From the NCBI GenBank assembly GCA_015063085.1, contig SUTD01000001.1:124001-188000 (forward strand): a DNA stretch of 64,000 bases. The letters run 5' to 3'. A program made the translations under genes and the position numbers. Numbering within the stretch: position 1 is the first letter of the stretch; every line of letters begins with the position of its first letter. Shown here one piece after another: positions 1 to 8,954 of the stretch. Source of the stretch: Methanocorpusculum parvum. GTDB taxonomy: Archaea > Halobacteriota > Methanomicrobia > Methanomicrobiales > Methanocorpusculaceae. The notes beneath the pieces are model-generated. The model did not search any database and had not been told where the DNA came from. It saw only the letters and a list, made by a program, of their open reading frames with translations.

Positions 1-900
1 AATCATGCCCCGTGTCAGCCCGTTTCTAAACCGATCCTCAGCGTCAACTCTCACCTCGCGGGAAAGAGAGCCGTGATGCACATCAATATCCTCACGGGAA
101 ACAAGTGCGTTTCCGATAGCCTCAGCAACGCTTCTCGTGTTCGTGAAAACCAGTGTCGAGGTGTGGGAGTCGATACATTTTTCGATGAGTTTTACCTGCT
201 CGCCAAATCCTTCGCCGGCAAAGCGTACCGAGAGGTCGAGGGTTTTTGCAACAGGCACGGCAACAACCTGACAGGGACGGTTTCCGCAGAGGAACTGCCC
301 CACAAGTTCAGGGTTTCCGACTGTTGCAGAGATGCCGATTCTCTGAAAATCACCCGCGAGCTCAACAATCCGCTCCAGAGCAACGGAGAGCTGGCACCCG
401 CGTTTGGATGCCGCAAGCTCATGGATTTCATCTACGATAACGTATCTGACTCCGGCAAGGTGTTTTCGAAGCACCTTTCCCATGAACATCGCCTGAATAC
501 TTTCCGGCGTTGTAATCAGCAGATCGGGAGGACTTGCTGCCTGCTTTCTCCGGTCATTCTGCGTGGTGTCCCCATGCCGGACAGAGATTTTTATTCCAAG
601 CTCTTTTCCCCACCATTCAAGGCGGTTCATCATGTCTCGGTTCAAAGACCGAAGCGGAGTGATGTATAGGGCAGTAAAGCCATCGGGATGTGCTTTACTG
701 AGCATATTATGAAAAACCGGAAGCAGAGCACTTTCGGTTTTTCCGCTTCCGGTCGGTGCGATAACGATTGCGTTTCCGCCTTTAATGAGCGTGGGGATTG
801 CCCGGAGCTGAATCTCAGAGAAATCATCGAAGCCGCGTTTTTCCAAAACGGCCTGCAGTTTCGGATGCAGGGTTTTTCTCAGTTCATCTACTGCGTTCAT
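1..900 (-). CDS. Lhr-like DEAD/DEAH-box ATP-dependent helicase, N-terminal part (runs off the window)
   Basis: Superfamily 2 helicase, presumably acting in DNA repair or recombination. Three hundred codons are open from the ATG at 898-900 to base 1, so the C-terminal part lies outside. Seen in the translation: Walker A APTGSGKT at about residues 48-55, motif II DEIH at about 157-160, a SAT motif III (GISATVG), and the beginning of the second RecA-like domain (TLVFTNTRS). The first 40 residues carry a Q-motif-like FSEIQLRAIP. The start overlaps the stop of the phosphoesterase upstream by 4 bases (ATGA), so the two are probably translated together; archaeal Lhr helicases often sit beside such phosphoesterases. 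Assignment to Lhr rather than another large SF2 helicase rests on the N-terminal half only. Confidence 0.85.
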   Translation of the reverse strand, partial: MNAVDELRKTLHPKLQAVLEKRGFDDFSEIQLRAIPTLIKGGNAIVIAPTGSGKTESALLPVFHNMLSKAHPDGFTALYITPLRSLNRDMMNRLEWWGKELGIKISVRHGDTTQNDRRKQAASPPDLLITTPESIQAMFMGKVLRKHLAGVRYVIVDEIHELAASKRGCQLSVALERIVELAGDFQRIGISATVGNPELVGQFLCGNRPCQVVAVPVAKTLDLSVRFAGEGFGEQVKLIEKCIDSHTSTLVFTNTRSVAEAIGNALVSREDIDVHHGSLSREVRVDAEDRFRNGLTRGMI

Positions 901-1655
901 CTTCCCTCCAGCGGATCAGGGCGAAGCCCGGTAAACGGGGCAACATATGTCCCGTCGCGCAGGAAGACTTCTCCTGTCTCCGGACGAATAGCTTTGGCGA
1001 TTGGGGATATCCGGTTTCCCGGAATCAGCCGGACATCCATCCCTCCGGCGAGTTCATAAAATGCAGGCATGAGCAGAACGCGGGTTGGCGTCTTTGGAGG
1101 ATTGTCTGTCCATGCTGCAGTATCCACTTCTGCAAGCAGGTATCCCGGAGTCCCGCGAAGGGCACACCCAACGTCATCATAGATATTTACCACCGGATGA
1201 TGGTGGCCGCAAATAATCAGATGGCCAAGCAGCGCAGAATCCGGAATCATATGTCCATGGAAATATCCGGTTCCGTCAATGACTGCCCCTGCTGCAGGCA
1301 GGAGTTCTCCTTTCTGCAGGTAATGTTCAAGGCCGGTGTCATGGTTTCCGGGAGCTAAACGGAATTCAGTCTCGCGGCGGATGGCTTTGAGAATCTGCGG
1401 CATCTCTGCTTTTTCCTGCCGGGTTACATAGGGAATCATGTGTTTTAAATCCCCTAAAACCACCAGATAATCCGGATCGCTTTCTTCGATAATCTCCATC
1501 AGCCGGGTAAGACGCAGAGCACTGCGGCTTTCGAAGTGGAGACCTTTTCGATGAAGGTCAGCCTCAACCCCGAAATGGGGATCCGCAATTGCGAGAACTT
1601 TCTCCCGCCTTTCTATAGCGACCGCAGGCCCTGATGCATAAAATTCCGGTTCCAT
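897..1655 (-). CDS. Archaeal SbcD-related metallophosphoesterase
   Basis: Calcineurin-like phosphoesterase of 252 aa with all metal-binding blocks visible: DPH (about 25-27), GDLKH (68-72), GNHD (103-106), HGH (133-135) and GHHH (150-153). These bind two metal ions and support phosphodiester or phosphomonoester hydrolysis; the natural substrate of this archaeal subfamily is not known to me. It overlaps the Lhr-like helicase by 4 bases downstream and follows the RPA-associated gene by one base, so a three-gene replication/repair operon is likely. The ATG at 1653-1655 follows directly on the previous stop, consistent with coupled translation. Confidence 0.85.
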   Translation of the reverse strand: MEPEFYASGPAVAIERREKVLAIADPHFGVEADLHRKGLHFESRSALRLTRLMEIIEESDPDYLVVLGDLKHMIPYVTRQEKAEMPQILKAIRRETEFRLAPGNHDTGLEHYLQKGELLPAAGAVIDGTGYFHGHMIPDSALLGHLIICGHHHPVVNIYDDVGCALRGTPGYLLAEVDTAAWTDNPPKTPTRVLLMPAFYELAGGMDVRLIPGNRISPIAKAIRPETGEVFLRDGTYVAPFTGLRPDPLEGR

Positions 1656-1656
1656 G

Positions 1657-2358
1657 TCAGGCGAGTTTGATGATATCCGGCTTTGGGGCGTAGCACTCTC
1701 CTTCTTCCATTAAACGGGAGATGGTATCTTTTGCCTGCTTTTCCGTCATGCCCCGTTCCTGTAAAGCATTGAGAACTTTGTCCCGCGGGGCACTCTTTCC
1801 TTCGTAGAGCGATTCAATAAGGGACAGTACCGCCTCGTCTGAGACTTCCGGTTTCTTTTCGGCGGGCTTTGCAGCAGAGACTGCATTGATGAGGAGAGTG
1901 CGAAACTCTTCGGTATTTTCTGCAGGAAGCCGTGCCAGACGTTCTGCGGTCTCTTTGGCGGTTTCTAAAATCCAGCTGTTTCTGGCATCACGGCTGACCT
2001 GCTGAATTATTGATGCAGAGATTTCTGCGGTATCAGATACTCCGGACTGTCTGGTCCGGATGGTGCCGAAAACATAGACAAACGAGGGGACATCCAGTTC
2101 CTCTGCTTTTTCATAGAGGCTTTCGGCTCTTGGATCAATATTTACCACACAGATTCCGGTCGGATCACTCATGCGAAGAGAGACGATTTTATCTCCTGCG
2201 GCAATCGTCTCGATAACCGTTCCAATATATGCCGTCTCTTTTGAAAAGATGCCAAATGGCGTTCTGCAGCGTCCGTTTGCCCCGTAGACTGGCGAGGCAT
2301 GTGCCATTTCCCAGGCAAAGAGGTGTGATGCAGGGGTAAACGGGGCAGACGCATTCAT
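1657..2358 (-). CDS. RPA-family (COG3390-type) single-strand DNA-binding associated protein
   Basis: A 233-aa protein with an N-terminal OB-fold-like half (about residues 35-120: YIGTVIETI, DKIVSLRMSDPTG, VYVFGTIR) and an alpha-helical C-terminal half with a winged-helix look (about 165-225, ending in CYAPKPDIIKLA). This is the arrangement of archaeal RPA-associated proteins, thought to work with RPA41-type ssDNA-binding proteins. It is first in a likely operon with a phosphoesterase and an Lhr-type helicase, which supports a role in DNA maintenance. No RPA large subunit is in the window. The family call is from remembered sequence patterns; the OB fold itself is inferred. Confidence 0.7.
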   Translation of the reverse strand: MNASAPFTPASHLFAWEMAHASPVYGANGRCRTPFGIFSKETAYIGTVIETIAAGDKIVSLRMSDPTGICVVNIDPRAESLYEKAEELDVPSFVYVFGTIRTRQSGVSDTAEISASIIQQVSRDARNSWILETAKETAERLARLPAENTEEFRTLLINAVSAAKPAEKKPEVSDEAVLSLIESLYEGKSAPRDKVLNALQERGMTEKQAKDTISRLMEEGECYAPKPDIIKLA

Positions 2359-2460
2359 ATGTAATGTATTGGTTAGAGAATGGTATGAAGGTACTGGTTA
2401 GAAGAAACTCCCGGTCAATAGAAAAACCTAATATCTGCCGTCTGCAATATTATACTGCAC

Positions 2461-2533
2461 GGGGCCGTAGGGTAGCCTGGCATCCTAGGAGACTGGGGGT
2501 CTTCTGACTCGCGTTCAAATCGCGGCGGCCCCA
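2461..2533 (+). tRNA. tRNA-Pro, anticodon GGG
   Basis: A full cloverleaf folds. The acceptor stem GGGGCCG (2461-2467) pairs with CGGCCCC (2526-2532), and A2533 is the discriminator. The anticodon stem GGAGA/TCTTC holds the loop CTGGGGG, giving anticodon GGG after the conserved T33. The T arm is TCGCG-TTCAAAT-CGCGG. CCA is not encoded beyond the discriminator plus two bases. An A/T-rich stretch just upstream (about 2440-2455) is a plausible promoter. Confidence 0.95.
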
Positions 2534-2557
2534 TAACTACGTTTTTGGAGAGAGATT

Positions 2558-3430
2558 ATGAAATTAGCACCGGAATGCCGCAGTTGTCTTTTAACCAAAG
2601 TCCGCAGTCAGGCTGCGTCAGTACTTTCTGATGCTGAGCAGATTGACCGTCTGGTTGAGCAGTGTGCAGAAATTTTTGATGCAGGGGCAAAAGAACTTGC
2701 TGGAGCTGCGATTGCTGCCGGTGAGATTCACCGGTTCTGTTATGCACAGGTAAACAACAAAGACCTCTATGCGGAAATTAAAGTCCGCGACAATGAACGG
2801 GCAAAAGCAGTTGCTGAAGAAGTACAGCCAATGCTGCATACTCTGCATGATACGCTGATAGCCTCGGTTCTGGGAAACGCGATGGATTACGGAGTTACCG
2901 GGCACAATGTTGCAGAGGATTTTGGCCGGTACTTTTGCGAGGTGTTCTCGCACGGTCTGGCAATTGATGATTCTAAAAAGTTCCTGCCGCTTGCAGACCG
3001 GGTGGTCTTTTTTACTGATAACTGCGGAGAGGTTATCTTTGATATGCTCTTCATACAGGAGCTGAAAAAAGCAGGCTCCCATGTGACAGTAGTTGTCAAA
3101 GACGGTCCGATGCTCAATGATGTAACACTCAAAGAGGCAAAGGAAATCGGGCTCTTTTCAGCAGCAGACGCTGTCTATACCGGAGGCGGGGGAGCACTTC
3201 TCGGAACCCATCCGCATGCCTTCCCTCCCGAGGTTTCTTCTGCAGTATCGCAGGCAACGCTGCTAATCGCCAAAGGCCTGGCAAATTACGAGAGCATGAC
3301 TGAGTATGAATTTGCCAAACCGATTGCCTATCTGATGATGATTAAGTGCGATGCAGTCGGGCGTGATTTGTCTGAATACAGCGGACGTACGGTGAAAAAA
3401 GGCGATCTGGTTGCGTATCTTCGCGAGTAA
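2558..3430 (+). CDS. DUF89 family protein (ARMT1-like damage-control phosphatase)
   Basis: A 290-aa protein of the archaeal DUF89 group. Visible family signatures are the N-terminal CxxC (ECRSCL, residues 7-10), the metal-site block FTDNCGEVIFD near residue 150 and VKDGPMLNDV near 180. Members are metal-dependent phosphatases that remove damaged or surplus phosphometabolites; the substrate here is unknown. It follows the tRNA gene by 24 bases on the same strand and is preceded by a GAGAGA-type Shine-Dalgarno, so the ATG at 2558 is well supported. It converges with fdhD, the two stops being 5 bases apart. Confidence 0.85.
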   Translation: MKLAPECRSCLLTKVRSQAASVLSDAEQIDRLVEQCAEIFDAGAKELAGAAIAAGEIHRFCYAQVNNKDLYAEIKVRDNERAKAVAEEVQPMLHTLHDTLIASVLGNAMDYGVTGHNVAEDFGRYFCEVFSHGLAIDDSKKFLPLADRVVFFTDNCGEVIFDMLFIQELKKAGSHVTVVVKDGPMLNDVTLKEAKEIGLFSAADAVYTGGGGALLGTHPHAFPPEVSSAVSQATLLIAKGLANYESMTEYEFAKPIAYLMMIKCDAVGRDLSEYSGRTVKKGDLVAYLRE

Positions 3431-3435
3431 AAGCG

Positions 3436-4167
3436 TTATAATCCGGAGATTCGCTCCGGATGTGCATAGACGGTAAACCGTCTGTCCCGCGTAAAGCAGA
3501 TTAACGTCACTCCGCTTTTCTCTGCCGCTGCAATTCCGGCAGAGGTTGATGCCGCACGGGAGACAATAATCGGAATTCCGGCATTTGCTGCTTTGGAGAC
3601 CATCCCAAACGGCTGCCGGCCTGTGCATCCGATAACACATTCTGCCGGATTTAATCCGTTTAAGATCATATAGCCGATTGCCTTGTCAACAGTATTGTGG
3701 CGGCCGATATCAGAGAACACGGCTGCCTGCCGGTGGTTGTGATAGAGAACGGTACAGTGCAGACCTCCGGTCTCTCCCCAGGCGTCTCCGTTTAATGCCT
3801 CGCGGATGGCAAAAATCTCATCCGGAGCGATTCGGGCATCTTCTGCAGTGACAAAACCGGCTTTTCCTGTGTCACAGCCGCCGGCTGATTCCAGAGAGCA
3901 GTGGACGGTTTCCACTTCCTCAGCATCTACAAAGACATCCACTCCTTCAACGGAGACCGTTAAAATCCGCTTTGCAATTCCTGCTGCGATAAAAAATCCG
4001 GCTCCAAGCTCGGTCAGGGAATCGTTTGTTGCAACAAGGGTCAGATAGAGTTTGCCGTTTAAGTAGAGATTGATTTTATCCTCAACCACAACCGGTTCGA
4101 CAATCTCCTCAACTTCCCCTCCTTTGTAACGGACAGCGGGAATTTTTACAATAGCTCCATTATTCAT
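3436..4167 (-). CDS. fdhD: FdhD formate dehydrogenase sulfurtransferase
   Basis: FdhD family (243 aa), which delivers sulfur to the molybdenum/tungsten bis-MGD cofactor and is needed for active formate dehydrogenase and related enzymes such as formylmethanofuran dehydrogenase. Recognisable blocks are EIVEPVVVEDKINLYLNGK at the N terminus, the central FSDIGRHNTVDKAIG and the C-terminal GIPIIVSRAASTSAGI. The sulfur-carrying loop reads SAGGCDTGKAGF, with one cysteine where the E. coli protein has a CxxC pair; this may be the archaeal norm, but it is worth noting. The start overlaps the end of cbiZ by 8 bases, making it the last gene of the btuC-btuD-cbiZ operon. Confidence 0.9.
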   Translation of the reverse strand: MNNGAIVKIPAVRYKGGEVEEIVEPVVVEDKINLYLNGKLYLTLVATNDSLTELGAGFFIAAGIAKRILTVSVEGVDVFVDAEEVETVHCSLESAGGCDTGKAGFVTAEDARIAPDEIFAIREALNGDAWGETGGLHCTVLYHNHRQAAVFSDIGRHNTVDKAIGYMILNGLNPAECVIGCTGRQPFGMVSKAANAGIPIIVSRAASTSAGIAAAEKSGVTLICFTRDRRFTVYAHPERISGL

Positions 4168-5035
4168 AGTTTCTTACCTCAGAGAAATCTGCATCCGGGT
4201 GTTCTTTTAAGTATCCGGCACGCTTTGGTTCATGCAGAAGCCGGCAGTCAGAGCATGCCCAGATTTTTGTTCCAAGCGATGTGCTGTCAATCCATTCGCC
4301 CAGTGTTTCATCTCCGCACGGGTAAAACGGACAGTAGCAGAAATCGCAGGACTGACCTTCGAAGTGGCAGGGATAGTACGGGCAGTCTTCTTTTATCCAT
4401 TCAAACCATCCCTCTTCTCCGTAACGGCTGTAGATAAAATATGACGGGCGTCTTCTGATTACGGTCTCTTCATGACGTTTTACCGCTTCCATTACCCCCT
4501 GAAGAACTGCTGCATAGATGCGCTTACCCGGTTCTGTACAGGTTCCAGCATACGTATGAACCGCCTCTCCCTCACAGGCAGCGATGACTGCATCCGAGGT
4601 CGTTCCCGTAAAATCCCTGCCCAGGAGACGGAGAGCATGCGCTTTTGCCTCAGTTGCAGTGATGATGGTTTCTAAGAGCGCTGCATCAGACATTCCCTCT
4701 TTGGAGACAACGATAATATTGATGGTATGCGGCTTTGTCGGATCGGGATTCGGATTGGTGACTCCGGCTGTGACAAACACCGTGATGTAGTCATACTGCA
4801 GAACACAGAGATTCTGCATCCAGACAGCAGTCAGCAGACCGAATGCATCACATCCATATCCGCGTTTTGTCAGTAACTCCTGAATATATGCACGAGGGTC
4901 TTCGTGATCGAAGTTTTCCGAAACGGTATGATTCAGGAGGGTTGATACCGCACGAATTCCTCCGTCAACGCCGGTACTGACGGCTTTGAATTTTCCTCTG
5001 ACATAGAGGGTATTTTTTGTATAATAGTAGCGCAT
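4160..5035 (-). CDS. cbiZ: Adenosylcobinamide amidohydrolase CbiZ with a C-terminal cysteine-rich domain
   Basis: CbiZ hydrolyses the amide bond of adenosylcobinamide to give adenosylcobyric acid, letting archaea salvage incomplete corrinoids. The N-terminal 210 residues match this family (FKAVSTGVDGGIRAVSTLLN, GLLTAVWMQNLCV, VTAGVTNPN, TTSDAVI). The last 80 residues form a separate cysteine-rich module with CPYYPC, CDFCYCPFYPC and CSDC clusters that looks like a metal-binding domain. The gene lies between the corrinoid-type ABC transporter genes and fdhD, the expected context for scavenging. The start at 5035 lies 39 bases after the ABC ATPase stop. Confidence 0.88.
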   Translation of the reverse strand: MRYYYTKNTLYVRGKFKAVSTGVDGGIRAVSTLLNHTVSENFDHEDPRAYIQELLTKRGYGCDAFGLLTAVWMQNLCVLQYDYITVFVTAGVTNPNPDPTKPHTINIIVVSKEGMSDAALLETIITATEAKAHALRLLGRDFTGTTSDAVIAACEGEAVHTYAGTCTEPGKRIYAAVLQGVMEAVKRHEETVIRRRPSYFIYSRYGEEGWFEWIKEDCPYYPCHFEGQSCDFCYCPFYPCGDETLGEWIDSTSLGTKIWACSDCRLLHEPKRAGYLKEHPDADFSEVRNYE

Positions 5036-5073
5036 CTCTCTCCTATGATGATAGGTGTCCTGAGTAAAGAAAC

Positions 5074-6303
5074 CTACCGTTCAAGCGGCAGGAGTTTTTT
5101 CAGCAGACTCATGCTGTCTGCGGTACAGACTCCGCCTTCTGCAAGAATCTGTTTCCGTGCCTCTTTGGCAGCCCCTCCGGTATAATCGTCAAACTCACCA
5201 ACAATATACACCGGAACTCCGCAGCCGACAAGTGCAGTCAGATTCGAGAGATTGCCAAAGCCGACAGGCATGGCAGTCACCACAACCGCATCGGAAGCCT
5301 GCACCATCTCTTTTAACCGGACAGCGGACTGTTCACTGACTTCAGCAAACGGAGGCTCCAGGATTGTCTCGATTCCCAGAACCGATGCTGCTGCCGCGTC
5401 CGAGTCATTTGCAGAAAGAACACCGGCAGTGACGGTAAATCCGTGTAAGGAAAGAGTATACAAAATCTCTGCCCCGCTTCCTCCGCCGGAGATGACATGG
5501 ACATGTTTGCTTCCCGGAGCATGCGGGATGCCGTACTCGGGAATCAGATAGGGTTTACCGGTTACCGGATGCGCAGAGACAAACATCCGAACAGAAAAGA
5601 CCTGATAAATCTGCTCAGGCGTTAAGACTTCTGCCGGGGTGCCGACGGAAAGAATCCGGCCTTTTTCCATTAAGACAATCCGGTCGCAGAAGTAGGATGC
5701 CAGGTTTAAGTCATGCAGAACACCAATTACAGTAATCTTTGGAGTCAGGCTTCGAATGAGCTGGAGAATTTCAATCTGATGACAGACATCCAGGTGGTTT
5801 GTCGGTTCATCAAGAAGCAGAATCTTTGGCTGCTGAGCAAGAGTTTTGGCAATCAAAACCCGCTGGCGTTCTCCTCCGGAAAGTTCCGTTACCAGCCGGT
5901 CTTTGAACTGGAGAACATTAGTAAACCGCATCGCTTCCTCTGCGATTGCATAATCCTCTGCTTTCAGCGGCGTCAGCCGTCCGATATGCGGATGCCTTCC
6001 CATTAACACGATATCCTTTACCGTGAACTCAAAACCCGTCTCGGTCTCCTGACTTACACAGCCGACCGTTTTTGCAAACGATTTCGCATCATATGCGGCA
6101 ACTGATTTTCCGTCAATATAGACAACGCCGTCTTCCGGCTTCAGAACCTTGGAAAGAGACCGGAGAAATGTCGTCTTTCCACAGCCGTTCGGCCCGAGGA
6201 TTCCGATAAATCCTCCCTGCTCGATGGCAAGAGAGACGGATTTCAGAACAGTATGTTCTCCGTAACCGACGGTGATGTCTTTTGCTTCTGCGGCAAAGTT
6301 CAT
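5074..6303 (-). CDS. btuD: ABC transporter ATPase, corrinoid/iron-chelate type, with a C-terminal extension
   Basis: The first 260 residues are a BtuD/FhuC-type ATPase: Walker A GPNGCGKTT (about 37-45), signature LSGGERQRV (141-149), Walker B LLLDEPTNHLD (163-172) and the H-loop GVLHDLN. The remaining 150 residues (from HVHVISGGGSGAEILY) form a Rossmann-like extension not needed for ATP hydrolysis. It couples ATP to uptake by the permease next door. Its ATG overlaps the permease stop by 4 bases, and cbiZ follows, which argues for corrinoids rather than siderophores as cargo. The substrate is inferred from context only. Confidence 0.85.
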   Translation of the reverse strand: MNFAAEAKDITVGYGEHTVLKSVSLAIEQGGFIGILGPNGCGKTTFLRSLSKVLKPEDGVVYIDGKSVAAYDAKSFAKTVGCVSQETETGFEFTVKDIVLMGRHPHIGRLTPLKAEDYAIAEEAMRFTNVLQFKDRLVTELSGGERQRVLIAKTLAQQPKILLLDEPTNHLDVCHQIEILQLIRSLTPKITVIGVLHDLNLASYFCDRIVLMEKGRILSVGTPAEVLTPEQIYQVFSVRMFVSAHPVTGKPYLIPEYGIPHAPGSKHVHVISGGGSGAEILYTLSLHGFTVTAGVLSANDSDAAAASVLGIETILEPPFAEVSEQSAVRLKEMVQASDAVVVTAMPVGFGNLSNLTALVGCGVPVYIVGEFDDYTGGAAKEARKQILAEGGVCTADSMSLLKKLLPLER

Positions 6304-7247
6304 ACGCGTGTCCTCCGACGCAGCAGGTAGATGAAGAACGGAGCCCCGATAAAGGAAGTAACAATACCTACCGGAATTTCCGTTGGAAGTGTTCTTGCAA
6401 AGGTGTCTGCTGCAAGAAGCAGAATGGCACCTGCTGTCATTGATGCAGGAAGCAGAATCCGGTGGTCGGGGCCGGTTATCAGGCGGACGATGTGCGGGAC
6501 AATTAATCCGACAAAACCAATACAGCCGGCAATTGATACTGCAATTGCGGTAATGAAAGTAGAGACTAACAGTAAAATCCGTTTGGTCTTTTCTGTTGAA
6601 ACTCCTAAGTGGACTGCTTCTTCTTCACCTAAGGTCATGACATTCATATCGCGGGCAAAGATGAAGAGTACCAGTGCTGCTGCGAGAATCAAAAGACCAA
6701 GCCGCACGTCATCCCAATATACATTCCAGAGCCCGCCCATGGTGAAGAACATAATCTGCTGAATGCTGTTTCCGGAAATATAGGTGATAAAGGAAAGCAT
6801 CGCAGACAGCAGAAATGATACCGCAATTCCGGTTAAGAGCAGAGTTTCAACAGCCACTCTGCCGTTTCTCTTTGATGCAAAGTAGACAACGATTATTGAG
6901 AGAACTGCTCCGGCAAAGGCTAAAACCGGCATGAACATGCCGCCTAAGAAGACAATCGAGACAGCAGCCCCCAGTGCCCCGCCGGAACTGGTTCCTAAAA
7001 GATAGGGATCTGCCATGGGGTTTCGGAAAAGTCCCTGCATAGCGCATCCTGCAGCCGCAAGCCCTGCCCCTACCAGAACCGCTGCAATAATTCGCGGGAG
7101 ACGAACTTCGAAAAGCAGTTTCTGAATCATTTCGCTTTCGAAGGTGAATAAGGAAAATCCGGAAACGCCGATGCAGAGAGAAAGAAACATGGCAGCAACC
7201 AGAATTACCAGAAGAACGGGAAGTAAGAGGAGGGGGCGACGCATCAT
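6300..7247 (-). CDS. btuC: FecCD/BtuC-family ABC transporter permease
   Basis: A 315-aa polytopic membrane protein with about nine or ten hydrophobic segments and the FecCD signatures VRLPRIIAAVLVGAGLAAAG, NPMADPYLLGTSSGGALGA and CIGFVGLIVPHIVRLI. It forms the channel for a periplasmic-binding-protein-dependent importer. It is the first gene of the operon btuC-btuD-cbiZ-fdhD. No binding protein is encoded here; the only candidate in the window is the BtuF-like protein at 36876-38222. The 149 bases upstream hold A/T-rich promoter-like sequence and no gene I can support. Confidence 0.88.
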   Translation of the reverse strand: MMRRPLLLLPVLLVILVAAMFLSLCIGVSGFSLFTFESEMIQKLLFEVRLPRIIAAVLVGAGLAAAGCAMQGLFRNPMADPYLLGTSSGGALGAAVSIVFLGGMFMPVLAFAGAVLSIIVVYFASKRNGRVAVETLLLTGIAVSFLLSAMLSFITYISGNSIQQIMFFTMGGLWNVYWDDVRLGLLILAAALVLFIFARDMNVMTLGEEEAVHLGVSTEKTKRILLLVSTFITAIAVSIAGCIGFVGLIVPHIVRLITGPDHRILLPASMTAGAILLLAADTFARTLPTEIPVGIVTSFIGAPFFIYLLRRRTRV

Positions 7248-7396
7248 TATTTGTACTAATAGATTTGTGTTATGACAAATTAAATGTGATGGGTGCAGGC
7301 ATCCAGGCTGTCTGCCGGTTTGGAGAGAGGATGGATACTATGAGAATATCCAATCCGGTATCAGACGGGATGCCCCGTCACAAAAAACGGGATATC

Positions 7397-7852
7397 TTAC
7401 GGCACATGCCGGAGTTTTGCAAGTTTCAGATTCTTAATCCCTTTAGGACAGGTCTCCGAGTATGATCCAAGAACTTCCAGGACTACGTATTTTTCCCCTT
7501 CAATAACTCCATCCGGGTGACAGAACGCATAGCCTTTACAGAACCGCTCATCGCAGACCGGAGTGTACACAATCCGCGTCCGGCGGGTTGCCTGACTTGT
7601 TGGAATTACAACAGTAATCTCTGCATCAGAAACCTCAACCGCTTCAGCCCCGCCTTCATGCAGGGGACATTCATGATGCGTCTTTCTGGTAGATACCACT
7701 TTGTATCGTCTTCCGGCACGCAGCTTTGCATTATGACAGACACGGGAAACTTTGCATCCCTCGCAGAGTTCAGTTGGCCCGGCATAGACAAACTCTGCCC
7801 CTTCTTTTGCAAGAACCGAGCCGACAATAGTGATAATACGTTCTTCCTCCAT
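7397..7852 (-). CDS. UPF0179 family protein
   Basis: A 151-aa conserved archaeal protein of unknown role. Cysteines are arranged in pairs or near pairs (CEGCKVSRVC near residues 29-38, CPLHEG near 62, CDERFCKGYAFC near 100-111, and a final CPKG), suggesting a metal or Fe-S site. I recognise it as the UPF0179 family from this pattern. It begins directly after the stop of the G1P dehydrogenase (abutting genes), so the two are co-transcribed. Confidence 0.8.
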   Translation of the reverse strand: MEEERIITIVGSVLAKEGAEFVYAGPTELCEGCKVSRVCHNAKLRAGRRYKVVSTRKTHHECPLHEGGAEAVEVSDAEITVVIPTSQATRRTRIVYTPVCDERFCKGYAFCHPDGVIEGEKYVVLEVLGSYSETCPKGIKNLKLAKLRHVP

Positions 7853-8941
7853 TTACTCCTCCTCGTACAGTGCCAGAACCGCTTCACGAGCCTGGTCTTC
7901 GGTAATCGAGTCAAAGATTGTGTAACGCTCACGGCGAATCTCTTTTGCCCGAACGAGTGCTTCAATGACCACTTCGTTTGAGAGACCAAGGTCTGCAGGC
8001 GTTGTCGGGGCTCCAATCATCCGCAGTGAATCGCGGATACGTTTCCAGTCACCTCCGTGCACATACATCGAAAGAATCGTGCCAAGTCCGCATGCTTCAC
8101 CATGAAGAACTCTGCCCGGAACAAGTTTTTCGAGCATGTGGGCGAATTTGTGTTCTCCGCCTGATGCCGGACGGGAGCTTCCGGCAATACTCATTGCAAC
8201 ACCGGAAGCGAAGAGTGCCTTCATCACAATCCAGGCAGCACGCTCATCATACTCTTTGATGACATCCGCATTTTCGACCATGAGCTCTGCCGCAATCATG
8301 GAAAGTGCTGTCGCATACTCGCTTCCCCGCTCTCCGGTCTCACGAATCGACATGTCCCAGTCAAGGATTGCCGTATAGTTTGCAATGGTATCCGCATATC
8401 CGGCAGCCGTTAAGCGATGCGGGGCTGAAGCCAGAAGCTCGGTGTCTGCAACGATTGCCAGAGGCGGATGGGCTGCAACACTAACGCTTCCATCCTCTGT
8501 GTGAATCGATGCGCGTGATGAGGCAATTCCATCATGCGAGGCTGCTGTTGGCACACTGATGAACTGAATATCAATATTGTATGAAACGATTTTTGCGATG
8601 TCAATAACTCTTCCGCCGCCAACTCCGATTAATAATACAGCCTTCTTTTCCTGCGCATAATTGGCAACCCTTGTGACCTCTTCGTAGGTAATCTCTCCTA
8701 CAATTAATGAATCTACCGCAAAATGCGCCTCTTTTAAGAGTTCGACAACCCTTTGTCCAACACTGCCCATCGTGTTTTTACCAGACAGTACAAGGAGCGG
8801 GCCTTTCATTCCGAGATCGGATACAACAAGCGGAAGCTGCTTTAATGCATCATGCCCGGCAATGACATCGCGCGGCAGCTGAATCCAGCGCGACTTGTCA
8901 AAGGTTTTATCTTTTAATATCCTATTATCATTTACACTCAT
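7853..8941 (-). CDS. egsA: sn-glycerol-1-phosphate dehydrogenase
   Basis: NAD(P)-dependent reduction of dihydroxyacetone phosphate to sn-glycerol-1-phosphate, which sets the stereochemistry of archaeal membrane lipids. The 362-aa protein shows the nucleotide-binding loop GVGGGRVIDIAK, the SVPTAASHDGIASSRASI block, and the zinc-ligand regions EHKFAHML and LHGEACGLG typical of the family (iron-containing alcohol dehydrogenase superfamily). It is divergent from the DUF63 gene, whose start is only 14 bases away; both are probably leaderless. Confidence 0.95.
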   Translation of the reverse strand: MSVNDNRILKDKTFDKSRWIQLPRDVIAGHDALKQLPLVVSDLGMKGPLLVLSGKNTMGSVGQRVVELLKEAHFAVDSLIVGEITYEEVTRVANYAQEKKAVLLIGVGGGRVIDIAKIVSYNIDIQFISVPTAASHDGIASSRASIHTEDGSVSVAAHPPLAIVADTELLASAPHRLTAAGYADTIANYTAILDWDMSIRETGERGSEYATALSMIAAELMVENADVIKEYDERAAWIVMKALFASGVAMSIAGSSRPASGGEHKFAHMLEKLVPGRVLHGEACGLGTILSMYVHGGDWKRIRDSLRMIGAPTTPADLGLSNEVVIEALVRAKEIRRERYTIFDSITEDQAREAVLALYEEE

Positions 8942-8954
8942 AGAAGGCCCTGAT

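Noticed and set aside
73-669. 198-codon plus-strand frame
   Set aside because: Antisense to the helicase frame, which carries intact Walker A and DEIH motifs over 300 codons.
7265-7465. 66-codon plus-strand frame between btuC and UPF0179
   Set aside because: Runs into UPF0179 antisense; no Shine-Dalgarno or recognisable sequence. The gap is more likely promoter and 3' end sequence.
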